Assembly (NCBI GenBank): GCA_031279795.1
Contig: JAITHZ010000180.1
Location: 1 to 6,053, forward strand
From: Bacteroidales bacterium
Lineage (GTDB): Bacteria > Bacteroidota > Bacteroidia > Bacteroidales > WRGA01
Length of the DNA: 6,053 bases
Direction: 5' to 3'
This document shows positions 1 to 6,053 of the stretch, piece after piece; the first letter of the stretch is position 1; each line of letters begins with the position of its first letter. Position numbers and translations under genes: made by a program. Below the pieces are notes generated by a model, which was not told the DNA's origin, searched no databases, and worked only from the letters and a program-made list of their open reading frames with translations.

Positions 1-60
1 GAACTCGTATTTATCAACAAAATTCAGCACCTGTGAAAAAACATACTTGCCTGTATTCAT
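1..60 (-). CDS. IS4-family transposase, N-terminal 20 codons only (runs off window)
   Basis: Reading the minus strand from the ATG at 60-58 gives 20 open codons to the window edge, beginning MNTGKYVFSQVLNF and ending DKYEF. This matches, from memory, the conserved start of the DUF4372 domain that opens one group of IS4-family DDE transposases common in Bacteroidales (typical form M-N-x-G-K-x-V-F-x-Q-x-x-x-F, then a Tyr/Phe-rich stretch). Such proteins are usually about 370-400 residues, so nearly all of this one, including the DDE catalytic domain, lies to the left of the window. The fragment cannot show whether the gene is intact. It sits on the same strand as the sugar-utilization genes and 127 bp past the GH97 stop codon, so it marks an insertion sequence at the downstream edge of the locus. 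The call rests on only 20 residues; a different small gene is possible but less likely. Confidence 0.75.
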   Translation of the reverse strand, partial: MNTGKYVFSQVLNFVDKYEF

Positions 61-61
61 A

Positions 62-85
62 AAATTAGCATTTTTCCACTAATTT
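62..85 (-). promoter_or_regulatory. Hairpin directly in front of the transposase start codon
   Basis: Plus-strand AAATTAG (62-68) and CTAATTT (79-85) are perfect 7-bp inverted repeats with a 10-nt loop. On the minus-strand transcript the stem ends one nucleotide before the ATG at 60-58, so a formed hairpin would crowd the ribosome landing site. Some insertion sequences, such as IS10 and IS50, use RNA structure formed on read-through transcripts to silence transposase. That role is inferred here, and the stem is AT-rich and weak. Confidence 0.3.
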
Positions 86-100
86 ACGAATTTTCAATTC

Positions 101-116
101 AAATCAAAAAATCAAA
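101..116. repeat. Perfect 8-bp tandem duplication in the intergenic spacer
   Basis: AAATCAAA occurs twice back to back (101-108 and 109-116). It lies between the GH97 gene and the transposase, in the part probably belonging to the insertion-sequence leader. It could be simple AT-rich sequence or a protein-binding iteration; the sequence does not decide. Confidence 0.45.
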
Positions 117-124
117 GAGCGATT

Positions 125-140
125 ATATATAGCTATATAT
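125..140. repeat. 16-bp perfect AT-rich palindrome
   Basis: ATATATAGCTATATAT is its own reverse complement, centred between 132 and 133. It lies 47 bp beyond the GH97 stop codon and 64 bp upstream of the transposase start. It is not followed by a T-run on either strand and is not GC-rich, so it does not look like an intrinsic terminator. It could be a regulator site or a palindromic insertion target near the outer end of the insertion sequence; both are inference. Confidence 0.5.
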
Positions 141-187
141 CAATAAAATACAATCAAATGTTAAAAATTAACGCACCAGTAGTAATG

Positions 188-2407
188 TTAATAAATAAAT
201 TTGAATGTTTTTGTTGTTTTGTCTTTTTGTACATCTACTTGTACATTTACGATATAAGCACCGTGAGAGAGAGTAGAAACAGGTATTTCCAATGTGGAGA
301 CGTGACGCGCCACATCTCTACTCCATACGGATTGTCCGGCAATGTTATAAATCCGGACGGATTTCACTGCTTCCCCGGATTTTACATACAGCATTGCCCT
401 GTCCACATAAACCGAAATTTCGGAGGAATTCACTTTTGCAATGCCGACCGGCTTCGGGTCGTACAACCGAATAGCAAATCCGCCGCCCTTTGCCGCATGA
501 ATGATACGTTTGGTATCGCTCGTTACGGTAATTGTTTCAGAAACATACTGTTTAGGTTGTGTATCCGAATTATCAGCATCCCGCAAAACAGTCGCCTGGT
601 ATTCCATTCCTGCGGGCAGGAAAGAAAAATCTACTTCCATGTCGCGCGCCGTCCAGTTGGTCATTCCACCCACATACCAGTCAGCGCTTTTCTGTTTTGC
701 CATCAAAATATATTCGCCCAATTCCGAATTCAACGGCACTGTCTTGTCCCAGGTGGAAGGCACTTTGGACAAAAAGTCCTTGATGTCGGGAAATTTATTG
801 TATTCGGTCGGAGAATCGGAGAGATAAGCGAGCCATTGGTCGTAGATTACATACATCGACAATTCGTGTGCGCGTGTGCCCATACTCATTGGCGGGGTAT
901 TATCTACATCAATCGGACGAAATTCCTCTTTCGTTACATTGCGCATCGAGCCGGGCGTATAATCTTCCGGTCCCACCAGCGAACGGATAAAAGGGAAAAG
1001 CGTGTGATAATCAGGTCCCGTATCATCGCGCCAGAAATTATCTTCTTCGCCGCGCACCGCCTCAAAATTGAGCAGGTTCGGAAACGTACGGTTCAACCCG
1101 GTCGGCACAGGACAACCGTGGAAAATAGCCACCATCTTGTTATCGGCAAGTTTTTGCGCCATTTGATGTCCCCAACGCATTGCCAATTGGTCGTTGCGCT
1201 CAAAGAAGTCGATTTTTGCTCCGGCTACGCCTTTGTTCTTCATCTTCACAATCCAATCGCTGGGATCTTCCAATACACAGCTTGCCCACGTCCAGACAAC
1301 GATTTTCACGTTTTTCGTCTTGGCGTATGCACAGAGCATGGCCAAATACAGGTCTTGCTGTTCCCAGCCAGCATCTATGGTTATATACTCCAAACCGGTT
1401 GCCGAAGCCCAATCCACATAATACCGGTAGAGTTCAAAACTCAGATTCCTGTTGCCCGAAGGAAAATCCACGCCTTCCAGAACAGCCTTGTGCCACCATT
1501 CCCAAGCGGTTTTTCCCGGTTGAATCCAGGATAAATCGCCGGTCAAGCGACAAGGTTCTGCCAGAAGATACACCAGGTTGTTATTCAACAGCGCTTTGTC
1601 GTTGTCGGAAACAATAAACACACGCCAGGGAAAAGTACGACTGCCGTTGGTTTTAGCGATATACTCGGCGCGAGCAGTAGGCAAGTGATTGGAATAGTAG
1701 TTATTCGGATCTTGCACGGCAAGCGGATAACGCGCCCACATTCCTTTCATCGACTTTTCGCCATTGGTGGTAATGTACAGTCCCGGATAATCGTAAGTAT
1801 CCGCTTCCGTTACCGTCAGTTTGATGGCAGCATTTGGATAGGCGAACAGGGTAGGCGACACTGCCCATTTGCCCGCTGCCATTCCGCTCACGGAAGGATA
1901 AATAGCATACGCCCGTTCAAAATTCTGATAGTCGCTACATTCGGGAAAATACACTTTCGGGTCTTCGGGAAAATTAAAAACCATGTCTTCGTTGTCAATG
2001 ATGATTTCTCCTCCCAAACGGGTAATGAAACGATATGCAAGTCCTTCGTTGTATGCCCTGACCAGCAGGTCGTAATTTTCGTTGAAACGAATGAGCAGCT
2101 CATTGTAAGCCTCCGTCAGTGTCTTATTTTTCCCAATGAACACGCTCAATTCGTTGTTTACGTTGCGCGTTTGGGTTTCGGCGACTGTTCCGCTGCCGAT
2201 AACCGTACCGTTATTCAAGTTTAACCCAATAGAAGACGAAGCTACTAATTGTTTTTCGCCGCGCCACAGTTCATACTGCGTACCGTTGCTCACGTGCAAT
2301 ACGATTTTCAGCTGTCCGTCGGGGGAAACGACATTGTAATCCGCAGCACGCATTCCCATCAGATAAAAAAGAAACAAGAGCGGCAATAAAATCTTTTGTT
2401 GGTTCAT
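188..2407 (-). CDS. GH97 glycoside hydrolase, retaining alpha-galactosidase-like, with type IX secretion tail
   Basis: This is a complete 739-residue enzyme predicted to release terminal alpha-linked sugars from oligosaccharides. Residues 1-22 form a signal peptide (Lys5, then a Leu/Phe core, cleaved near Ala21-Ala22), with no lipobox. Residues 24-285 are the GH97 N-terminal beta-sandwich and contain the family motif TEADTYDYPG (200-209). Residues 295-560 are the (beta/alpha)8 catalytic domain, with AWEWW (301-305) and IDAGWEQ (344-350). AKIDFFERND (397-406) supplies candidate nucleophile Asp400. EAVRGEE (449-455) supplies Glu449 and Glu455, with Glu455 the likely acid/base. The Asp400-Glu455 spacing of 55 equals that of Asp415-Glu470 in the characterised retaining BtGH97b. 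Gly431 sits where inverting SusB has its base Glu508. Residues 560-650 are the GH97 C-terminal domain. Residues 654-739 match a Por-type sorting domain (VRIYNIAGQ, then HGAYIVNV), an addition to the usual 640-700 residues. The ATG at 2407 gives a clean signal peptide and lies 25 bp after the susD-like stop. Alpha-glucosidase activity remains possible. Confidence 0.95.
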   Translation of the reverse strand: MNQQKILLPLLFLFYLMGMRAADYNVVSPDGQLKIVLHVSNGTQYELWRGEKQLVASSSIGLNLNNGTVIGSGTVAETQTRNVNNELSVFIGKNKTLTEAYNELLIRFNENYDLLVRAYNEGLAYRFITRLGGEIIIDNEDMVFNFPEDPKVYFPECSDYQNFERAYAIYPSVSGMAAGKWAVSPTLFAYPNAAIKLTVTEADTYDYPGLYITTNGEKSMKGMWARYPLAVQDPNNYYSNHLPTARAEYIAKTNGSRTFPWRVFIVSDNDKALLNNNLVYLLAEPCRLTGDLSWIQPGKTAWEWWHKAVLEGVDFPSGNRNLSFELYRYYVDWASATGLEYITIDAGWEQQDLYLAMLCAYAKTKNVKIVVWTWASCVLEDPSDWIVKMKNKGVAGAKIDFFERNDQLAMRWGHQMAQKLADNKMVAIFHGCPVPTGLNRTFPNLLNFEAVRGEEDNFWRDDTGPDYHTLFPFIRSLVGPEDYTPGSMRNVTKEEFRPIDVDNTPPMSMGTRAHELSMYVIYDQWLAYLSDSPTEYNKFPDIKDFLSKVPSTWDKTVPLNSELGEYILMAKQKSADWYVGGMTNWTARDMEVDFSFLPAGMEYQATVLRDADNSDTQPKQYVSETITVTSDTKRIIHAAKGGGFAIRLYDPKPVGIAKVNSSEISVYVDRAMLYVKSGEAVKSVRIYNIAGQSVWSRDVARHVSTLEIPVSTLSHGAYIVNVQVDVQKDKTTKTFKFIY

Positions 2408-2441
2408 TTTTCAGAGCTGTTTTATTAATTAATTAATTATA
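2408..2441 (-). promoter_or_regulatory. AT-rich intercistronic leader with TTAA repeats before GH97
   Basis: The plus strand at 2425-2438 reads TTAATTAATTAATT, and the susD-like stop codon (2435-2433) lies inside this run. The remaining spacer to the GH97 ATG has no GGAG-like Shine-Dalgarno motif, only an A-rich stretch directly before the start. This fits the known weak use of Shine-Dalgarno pairing in Bacteroidota, where A-rich leaders favour initiation. With only 25 bp between genes there is little room for a separate promoter or terminator, supporting co-transcription. Confidence 0.35.
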
Positions 2442-4013
2442 TCCCGGATTTTGATCTTCCGGACTCATATCATCATTCGTCCGTATTTCCTTGTCGGGTA
2501 TCGGATAGCGCATGTTATACGGCTGAATGGTTCCCGACTGTTTCGCCCAGGGATTACGTTCCTTAATTAATTCTACAAATTTACCGGTACGAATCAAGTC
2601 AATACGCCGCCAGCCTTCAAAACAGAGTTCGCGTATGCGTTCGTCCATAATCTGATTACGAAATTCGTCCTGCGACAGGGCATTCCACTGTTTGTCCGAA
2701 GGAAGCGTTCCTCCCCAGGCGCGTGCGCGCACTTCGTTCACAACGGTTACGGCTTCCGAAGTTTGTCCGAGTTCATTCATACATTCCGCCAAACTTAGCA
2801 GTATGTCGGCGTAACGCAGGTACATATAGTTTTTTCCGGAAAGATAGAAACTCTTGGTAGGCGCTTCATTCGTTCCCAAAAGGGCGTCCGTCCGGATATC
2901 TTCCCATTTTTTGATATGCGGGTCCAATTCGTCAGCGCCCCACGCCGGTGTAGTAAACGGGATGCCCATATAGGTAAAATCGAAACGCATAGCGACATTG
3001 CGGCGCAAATCGCCTTCTTCCCAAACGCCGCCTTCGGATTTCATCTTGTAGGCATATTCGGTTGGAAGCGCTACATCATAACCGCCGAAATAACAAGGTT
3101 CTCCCAGCGCATTGGCTATTGTGCGCGAGCCCATATCCCATTGCCAGCAGCTGTAGCCGGTCCAGTCGCAAGTAAAATTAAATTCAAAAACCGATTCCGG
3201 CGAATTGAATTTCAGATTTTCAGAAAACAGATTGGCATAATTCGTATCGAGGGAATAACGTGAACGGATTTTTTCAAAACATTCTTTGGCTTTGCCGAAA
3301 TCGCGTAATTCTGTTTCTATAGGAGCCGACATGTAGGCTTTTCCCAACATGGCGAAAGCGGCGCCTGATGTAGCGCGTGTTGGCTTGTCGGCTTGTTGGT
3401 CCGGTAAGTTTTCCGCTGCATAAGTGAAATCGGAAAAAATTTGTTCCCATACTACCGACAAGGCTTGCCGACCGGTACTAGTTAGTTCCTCATCAAAAAC
3501 AGGGACTTCGCCCCAAAGCATGGTCAATTCATACATCAGCGAGCCGCGAACAAAACAGACATTTCCTTTCAGCTGCCGGATACTTGCCTGCAATCCTTCG
3601 TTTTGGATAGAATTTAAAGCATCGTCCAGCGAAGATATGGTGGTAGTCGCTTGACTGATGACCGGCAAGCGTCTGTCCCAAAAGGCAGTTACTTTGGAAT
3701 GTGTCCCGTTTAAGGCGCCGTTGTAATAATCCAATCCGGATTGTTCCGCATCATTCATTTGTACTTCGCCCTGTTTGGATTCGTCCAAACCCACCATTTG
3801 CAAAGACCATCCTTCGCGTCCGTGCTTAGTGCCGCGAAAGCTCGTATACAGCCCATCTACCACCGGTTCGACATATTCTGGATTACCGAATACCTGCTCC
3901 GGAGTTAACGCTGTTTGGGGATTTTGATCCAGGAAATCCGAACAAGCGGATAACATTCCAAGCATCAATAGCACTATTCCTGCGCTGATATATTGATTGA
4001 TTTTTGTGTTCAT
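2433..4013 (-). CDS. SusD/RagB-family outer-membrane glycan-binding lipoprotein
   Basis: This complete 526-residue protein should sit on the cell surface, bind oligosaccharide and act as the lid of the neighbouring SusC-like barrel. Residues 1-23 are a lipoprotein signal peptide with lipobox LSAC. Cys24 (codon 3944-3942) is the lipidation site, followed by SDFLDQNP, a start very common in SusD proteins. Residues from about 25 to 220 form the N-terminal SusD-like region with helical repeats (for example FWDRRLPVI at 111-119 and VRGSLMYELTMLWGEVP at 155-171). The C-terminal SusD_RagB domain shows the conserved blocks NYMYLRYADILL (395-406), DERIRELCFEGWRRIDLIRTG (457-477) and the terminal YPIPDKEI plus QNPGY. 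Length is normal for the family. The aromatic cluster Trp284, Tyr287, Trp290 and Trp292 is a possible sugar platform, by inference only. The start is fixed by the signal peptide, 29 bp after the susC-like stop. The sugar bound cannot be read from the sequence. Confidence 0.97.
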   Translation of the reverse strand: MNTKINQYISAGIVLLMLGMLSACSDFLDQNPQTALTPEQVFGNPEYVEPVVDGLYTSFRGTKHGREGWSLQMVGLDESKQGEVQMNDAEQSGLDYYNGALNGTHSKVTAFWDRRLPVISQATTTISSLDDALNSIQNEGLQASIRQLKGNVCFVRGSLMYELTMLWGEVPVFDEELTSTGRQALSVVWEQIFSDFTYAAENLPDQQADKPTRATSGAAFAMLGKAYMSAPIETELRDFGKAKECFEKIRSRYSLDTNYANLFSENLKFNSPESVFEFNFTCDWTGYSCWQWDMGSRTIANALGEPCYFGGYDVALPTEYAYKMKSEGGVWEEGDLRRNVAMRFDFTYMGIPFTTPAWGADELDPHIKKWEDIRTDALLGTNEAPTKSFYLSGKNYMYLRYADILLSLAECMNELGQTSEAVTVVNEVRARAWGGTLPSDKQWNALSQDEFRNQIMDERIRELCFEGWRRIDLIRTGKFVELIKERNPWAKQSGTIQPYNMRYPIPDKEIRTNDDMSPEDQNPGYN

Positions 4014-4042
4014 AATTTTATCTATATATTTGTGTTTAACAA
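4014..4042 (-). promoter_or_regulatory. Short AT-rich spacer between susC-like and susD-like genes
   Basis: These 29 bp between the SusC stop codon and the SusD ATG are AT-rich (the transcript includes ATATATAGATAAAATT) and contain neither a GC-rich hairpin nor a strong Shine-Dalgarno motif. The short gap and shared strand support one transcript. Differential SusC/SusD levels, if any, would have to arise at translation or mRNA decay. Confidence 0.3.
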
Positions 4043-6053
4043 TTAAAAAGCTAAATTCAAACCGAATGTGAACATTCGTGTCGGAGGATACCAGTCGCCC
4101 GTTTCAGGGTCATAACCTTTGTAAGGCGTTACGATAAACAGATTGGAAGCCGTTGTATAAATCCGTACGTTGCTTAATTTAAGGGAAGATATCAGCGGTT
4201 TCGGCAACGTATAGGCCAGCGTCAGAGCCGACAAACGCAGAAACGAAGCGTTTTGTACGGAATAGTCCATATCGCTTATCGAATACACATTGTAGCTTTC
4301 GCCCGAAGCACTCAAAATCGGACGCGGGAATTTCGCTCCCGTATTGTCCGGCGACCAGCGGTCAAGCAGGTCAATCGAAGCTGGACTTCGTCCAACGCTG
4401 GTGGCAAGCGATTCGTACATGTAACTCAATTTTTTTGCACCAACCGAATAGTTGAACACTACATTGAGGCTTATTCCCTTCCAGGTTGCATCGGTTGAGA
4501 AACCACCGTAAAATTTCGGATCTTCACTGCCCACAATCACGCGGTCGTAGATGTCGCTGATAATACCGTCGGGCACACCATCGGGACCGCTTATATCCAA
4601 TGGATACAAATCGCCCGGATTTACGTTGCGCCCGAATTGAATCTGGTTCAGTCGTGCCATATCTTCCTGTTGTGCAATACCACCCGATTTCAAAATAAAT
4701 ATGGAATTACGTGATTCACCGAGGAATAAGTTACCGGTTTTACCTAATGTCTGATAGGTAGTATTGTAGTTGTAGACGGCTTCAACATTTCCATAAAGTT
4801 TCGTAACTTTGTTTTTATCGGCAGACAAATTTGCCGAGAAATTCCATTCCAGGTCGCGGGTTTTGACAAGTTGTGCGTCCAAGGTAAATTCAACCCCTTT
4901 ATTTTCGATGGTACCAATATTTTCGGTCGCATTCTTAAATCCCGAAGCGGTGGACAATGTACGGGTCATCAACAAGTCTTTGTTTTTAATCAGGAATGCA
5001 TCGGCTGAAAAACGAATCCGATTGTTCAAAAATCCGAAATCCAGTCCGATATTGCTATTTTGTTGCGATTCCCAGGATATGTCTGCCGTACCGCGCCGCA
5101 GACCACGCTCAATTTCTTTTCCCTCTCCATTCAAGTTATACAATGTCAGAAAAAGGAAGTTGCCGATATTTTGATTACCGACTAAACCGGAACCGACACG
5201 CAATTTAAGCTGGTCGAAAATGTTTTGGTCTTTCATAAAGGCTTCCTCCGTAATGTTCCACGCAGCAGAAAAAGAAGGGAATAAACCCCACTGATGTCCC
5301 GGAGCAAATTTCGATGAGCCATCGTAACGCGCGGTTACTGTCAAATAATATTTACTTGCATAATCATAATTCACACGGATAATGTAGGATTGCAAGGTTT
5401 CTGTAGTAAAATCAGAACCCAGCGAATTTTTTTTCAATCCGTCCGATGCTATCATATTGCTTCCAATAGATTTATACGAAAAATCATTGATAAAATAGCC
5501 TTGTCCTTCAGCGTTCAGCCAATTGCGATTTGTTTTGGTTGTACTTGTACCAAACAAGGCGTAGATGCGATTTTTACCAACTATTTTATTGTAGCTAACC
5601 GTATTGTCCCATTGCCAGGTCAGACGGCTGTCAAAATCCTGTTTGGCGCTCCCGTGACTGCTTGCGCGAAGGGATTCCGAAATATCGTTCGGAACAAACT
5701 GATAACGTTTCTGATTGAAATAATTCATCATGAAAGAAGTACGAAAGTTCAAGCCTTCAACTGGGTTGATATTGATGAAATTCGTGGTAACCATGTGGTT
5801 TTGAATGCGGTCGTTATCTATTCTCAACGAATTGAGGGGATTGTGGCGGTTGTGCTCGCCGTCCGGCATTCCTTTCCAGTCGGGCAAACTAATCAGCGTA
5901 TCCGTAACTGCCAATGTTGGACTGGCAGTCCGTGCACGATCGTAAACCCCATCATCATTGAAGATTTGCGATTCAGTACGGGTGAACGAAGTGTTGGTTC
6001 CTACTTTCAACCAAGGCTTAACGGTTTGCTCGGCGTTGATACGGCCCGTATAT
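4043..6053 (-). CDS. SusC/RagA-family TonB-dependent outer-membrane transporter, C-terminal 669 residues (5' end outside window)
   Basis: This is the large barrel that imports glycan fragments into the periplasm using TonB energy, paired with the SusD-like lid. The reading frame stays open to the window edge (last visible residues YTGRINAEQTVKPWLKVG), so the start is upstream. The TTG at 6010 is internal, not a start. SusC proteins run about 950-1,100 residues, so roughly 300-400 are missing: signal peptide, carboxypeptidase-like beta domain, TonB box, plug and the first strands. Visible hallmarks, in order, are YDGSSKFAPGHQWGLFPSFS with AWNITEEAF after it, the LKLRVGSGLVGNQNIGNF strand, WESQQNSNIGLDFGFLNNR, NKGVEFTLDAQL, the DGVPDGIISDIYDRVIVG and DPKFYGGF blocks, then SFLRLSALTLAYTLP, VRIYTTASNLF and the C-terminal YTF-like TFGLNLAF, ending in the aromatic residue typical of outer-membrane barrels. 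No frameshift is seen. It is the first visible gene of the operon and precedes the susD-like gene by 29 bp. Confidence 0.97.
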   Translation of the reverse strand, partial: YTGRINAEQTVKPWLKVGTNTSFTRTESQIFNDDGVYDRARTASPTLAVTDTLISLPDWKGMPDGEHNRHNPLNSLRIDNDRIQNHMVTTNFININPVEGLNFRTSFMMNYFNQKRYQFVPNDISESLRASSHGSAKQDFDSRLTWQWDNTVSYNKIVGKNRIYALFGTSTTKTNRNWLNAEGQGYFINDFSYKSIGSNMIASDGLKKNSLGSDFTTETLQSYIIRVNYDYASKYYLTVTARYDGSSKFAPGHQWGLFPSFSAAWNITEEAFMKDQNIFDQLKLRVGSGLVGNQNIGNFLFLTLYNLNGEGKEIERGLRRGTADISWESQQNSNIGLDFGFLNNRIRFSADAFLIKNKDLLMTRTLSTASGFKNATENIGTIENKGVEFTLDAQLVKTRDLEWNFSANLSADKNKVTKLYGNVEAVYNYNTTYQTLGKTGNLFLGESRNSIFILKSGGIAQQEDMARLNQIQFGRNVNPGDLYPLDISGPDGVPDGIISDIYDRVIVGSEDPKFYGGFSTDATWKGISLNVVFNYSVGAKKLSYMYESLATSVGRSPASIDLLDRWSPDNTGAKFPRPILSASGESYNVYSISDMDYSVQNASFLRLSALTLAYTLPKPLISSLKLSNVRIYTTASNLFIVTPYKGYDPETGDWYPPTRMFTFGLNLAF

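Noticed and set aside
88..100. Small inverted repeat GAATT/AATTC in the spacer
   Set aside because: A 5-bp AT-rich stem with a 3-nt loop is expected by chance in this composition.
160..172. Inverted repeat GTTAA/TTAAC after the GH97 stop as an intrinsic terminator
   Set aside because: The stem is only 5 bp, all AT except one pair, with a 3-nt loop and no T-run after it on the minus strand.
86..187. Bacteroides-type promoter (TTTG at -33, TAnnTTTG at -7) for the transposase
   Set aside because: Several TTTG words exist on the minus strand, but I find no exact TAnnTTTG at the right spacing.
158..1534. Long plus-strand open frame of 458 codons antisense to GH97, with a further in-frame open stretch at 1685-2224
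   Set aside because: It lies codon-in-register opposite the GH97 gene and stays open because that gene rarely uses TTA, CTA and TCA codons. The translation is Arg/His/Cys-rich and low in recognisable motifs, whereas the minus-strand frame is an unmistakable enzyme.
2916..3263. Plus-strand open frame of 115 codons inside the susD-like gene, and similar short frames within the susC-like gene
   Set aside because: These are shadows of strongly supported minus-strand genes, with no recognisable domain or plausible leader of their own.
6008..6010. TTG at 6010-6008 as a start codon for the SusC-like gene
   Set aside because: The frame continues open and SusC-like to the window edge, and the residues before it fit a beta strand of the barrel. 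A 655-residue protein would lack the signal peptide and plug.

Overview
The window looks like Bacteroidota DNA, most likely order Bacteroidales. It carries a tandem SusC/SusD pair, a family GH97 glycoside hydrolase with a Por-type (type IX secretion) C-terminal tail, AT-rich spacers without classic Shine-Dalgarno sites, and the first codons of an IS4-type transposase. The tail suggests a lineage with a type IX secretion system (for example relatives of Dysgonomonas, Paludibacter, Parabacteroides or Porphyromonas) rather than typical Bacteroides. The sequence does not allow a genus call.

Layout: every gene I support is on the minus strand, so transcription runs from position 6053 towards 1. 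6053-4043 is the 3' two thirds of a susC-like TonB-dependent transporter gene whose start lies outside the window. 4013-2433 is a complete susD-like lipoprotein gene. 2407-188 is a complete GH97 gene. The two spacers within this block are 29 and 25 bp with no terminator visible, so the three genes look like one operon, a small polysaccharide utilization locus (PUL). 187-61 is an AT-rich spacer with small palindromes and repeats. 60-1 holds the first 20 codons of an IS4-family (DUF4372-type) transposase that runs out of the window, so an insertion sequence abuts the downstream edge of the locus.

How it works together: the SusD lipoprotein would capture an oligosaccharide at the cell surface and close over the SusC barrel, which imports it using TonB energy. 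The GH97 enzyme would remove terminal alpha-linked sugars. Its active-site residues match the retaining, alpha-galactosidase-like branch of GH97 (Asp400 nucleophile, Glu455 acid/base, Gly431 where inverting SusB has its base Glu). Its C-terminal tail predicts surface display or release rather than the periplasmic location of classical SusB. The window is otherwise an ordinary PUL fragment, and I see no clear sign of an undescribed system. The points most worth a second look are the T9SS tail on a GH97 enzyme and the IS boundary at the left edge.
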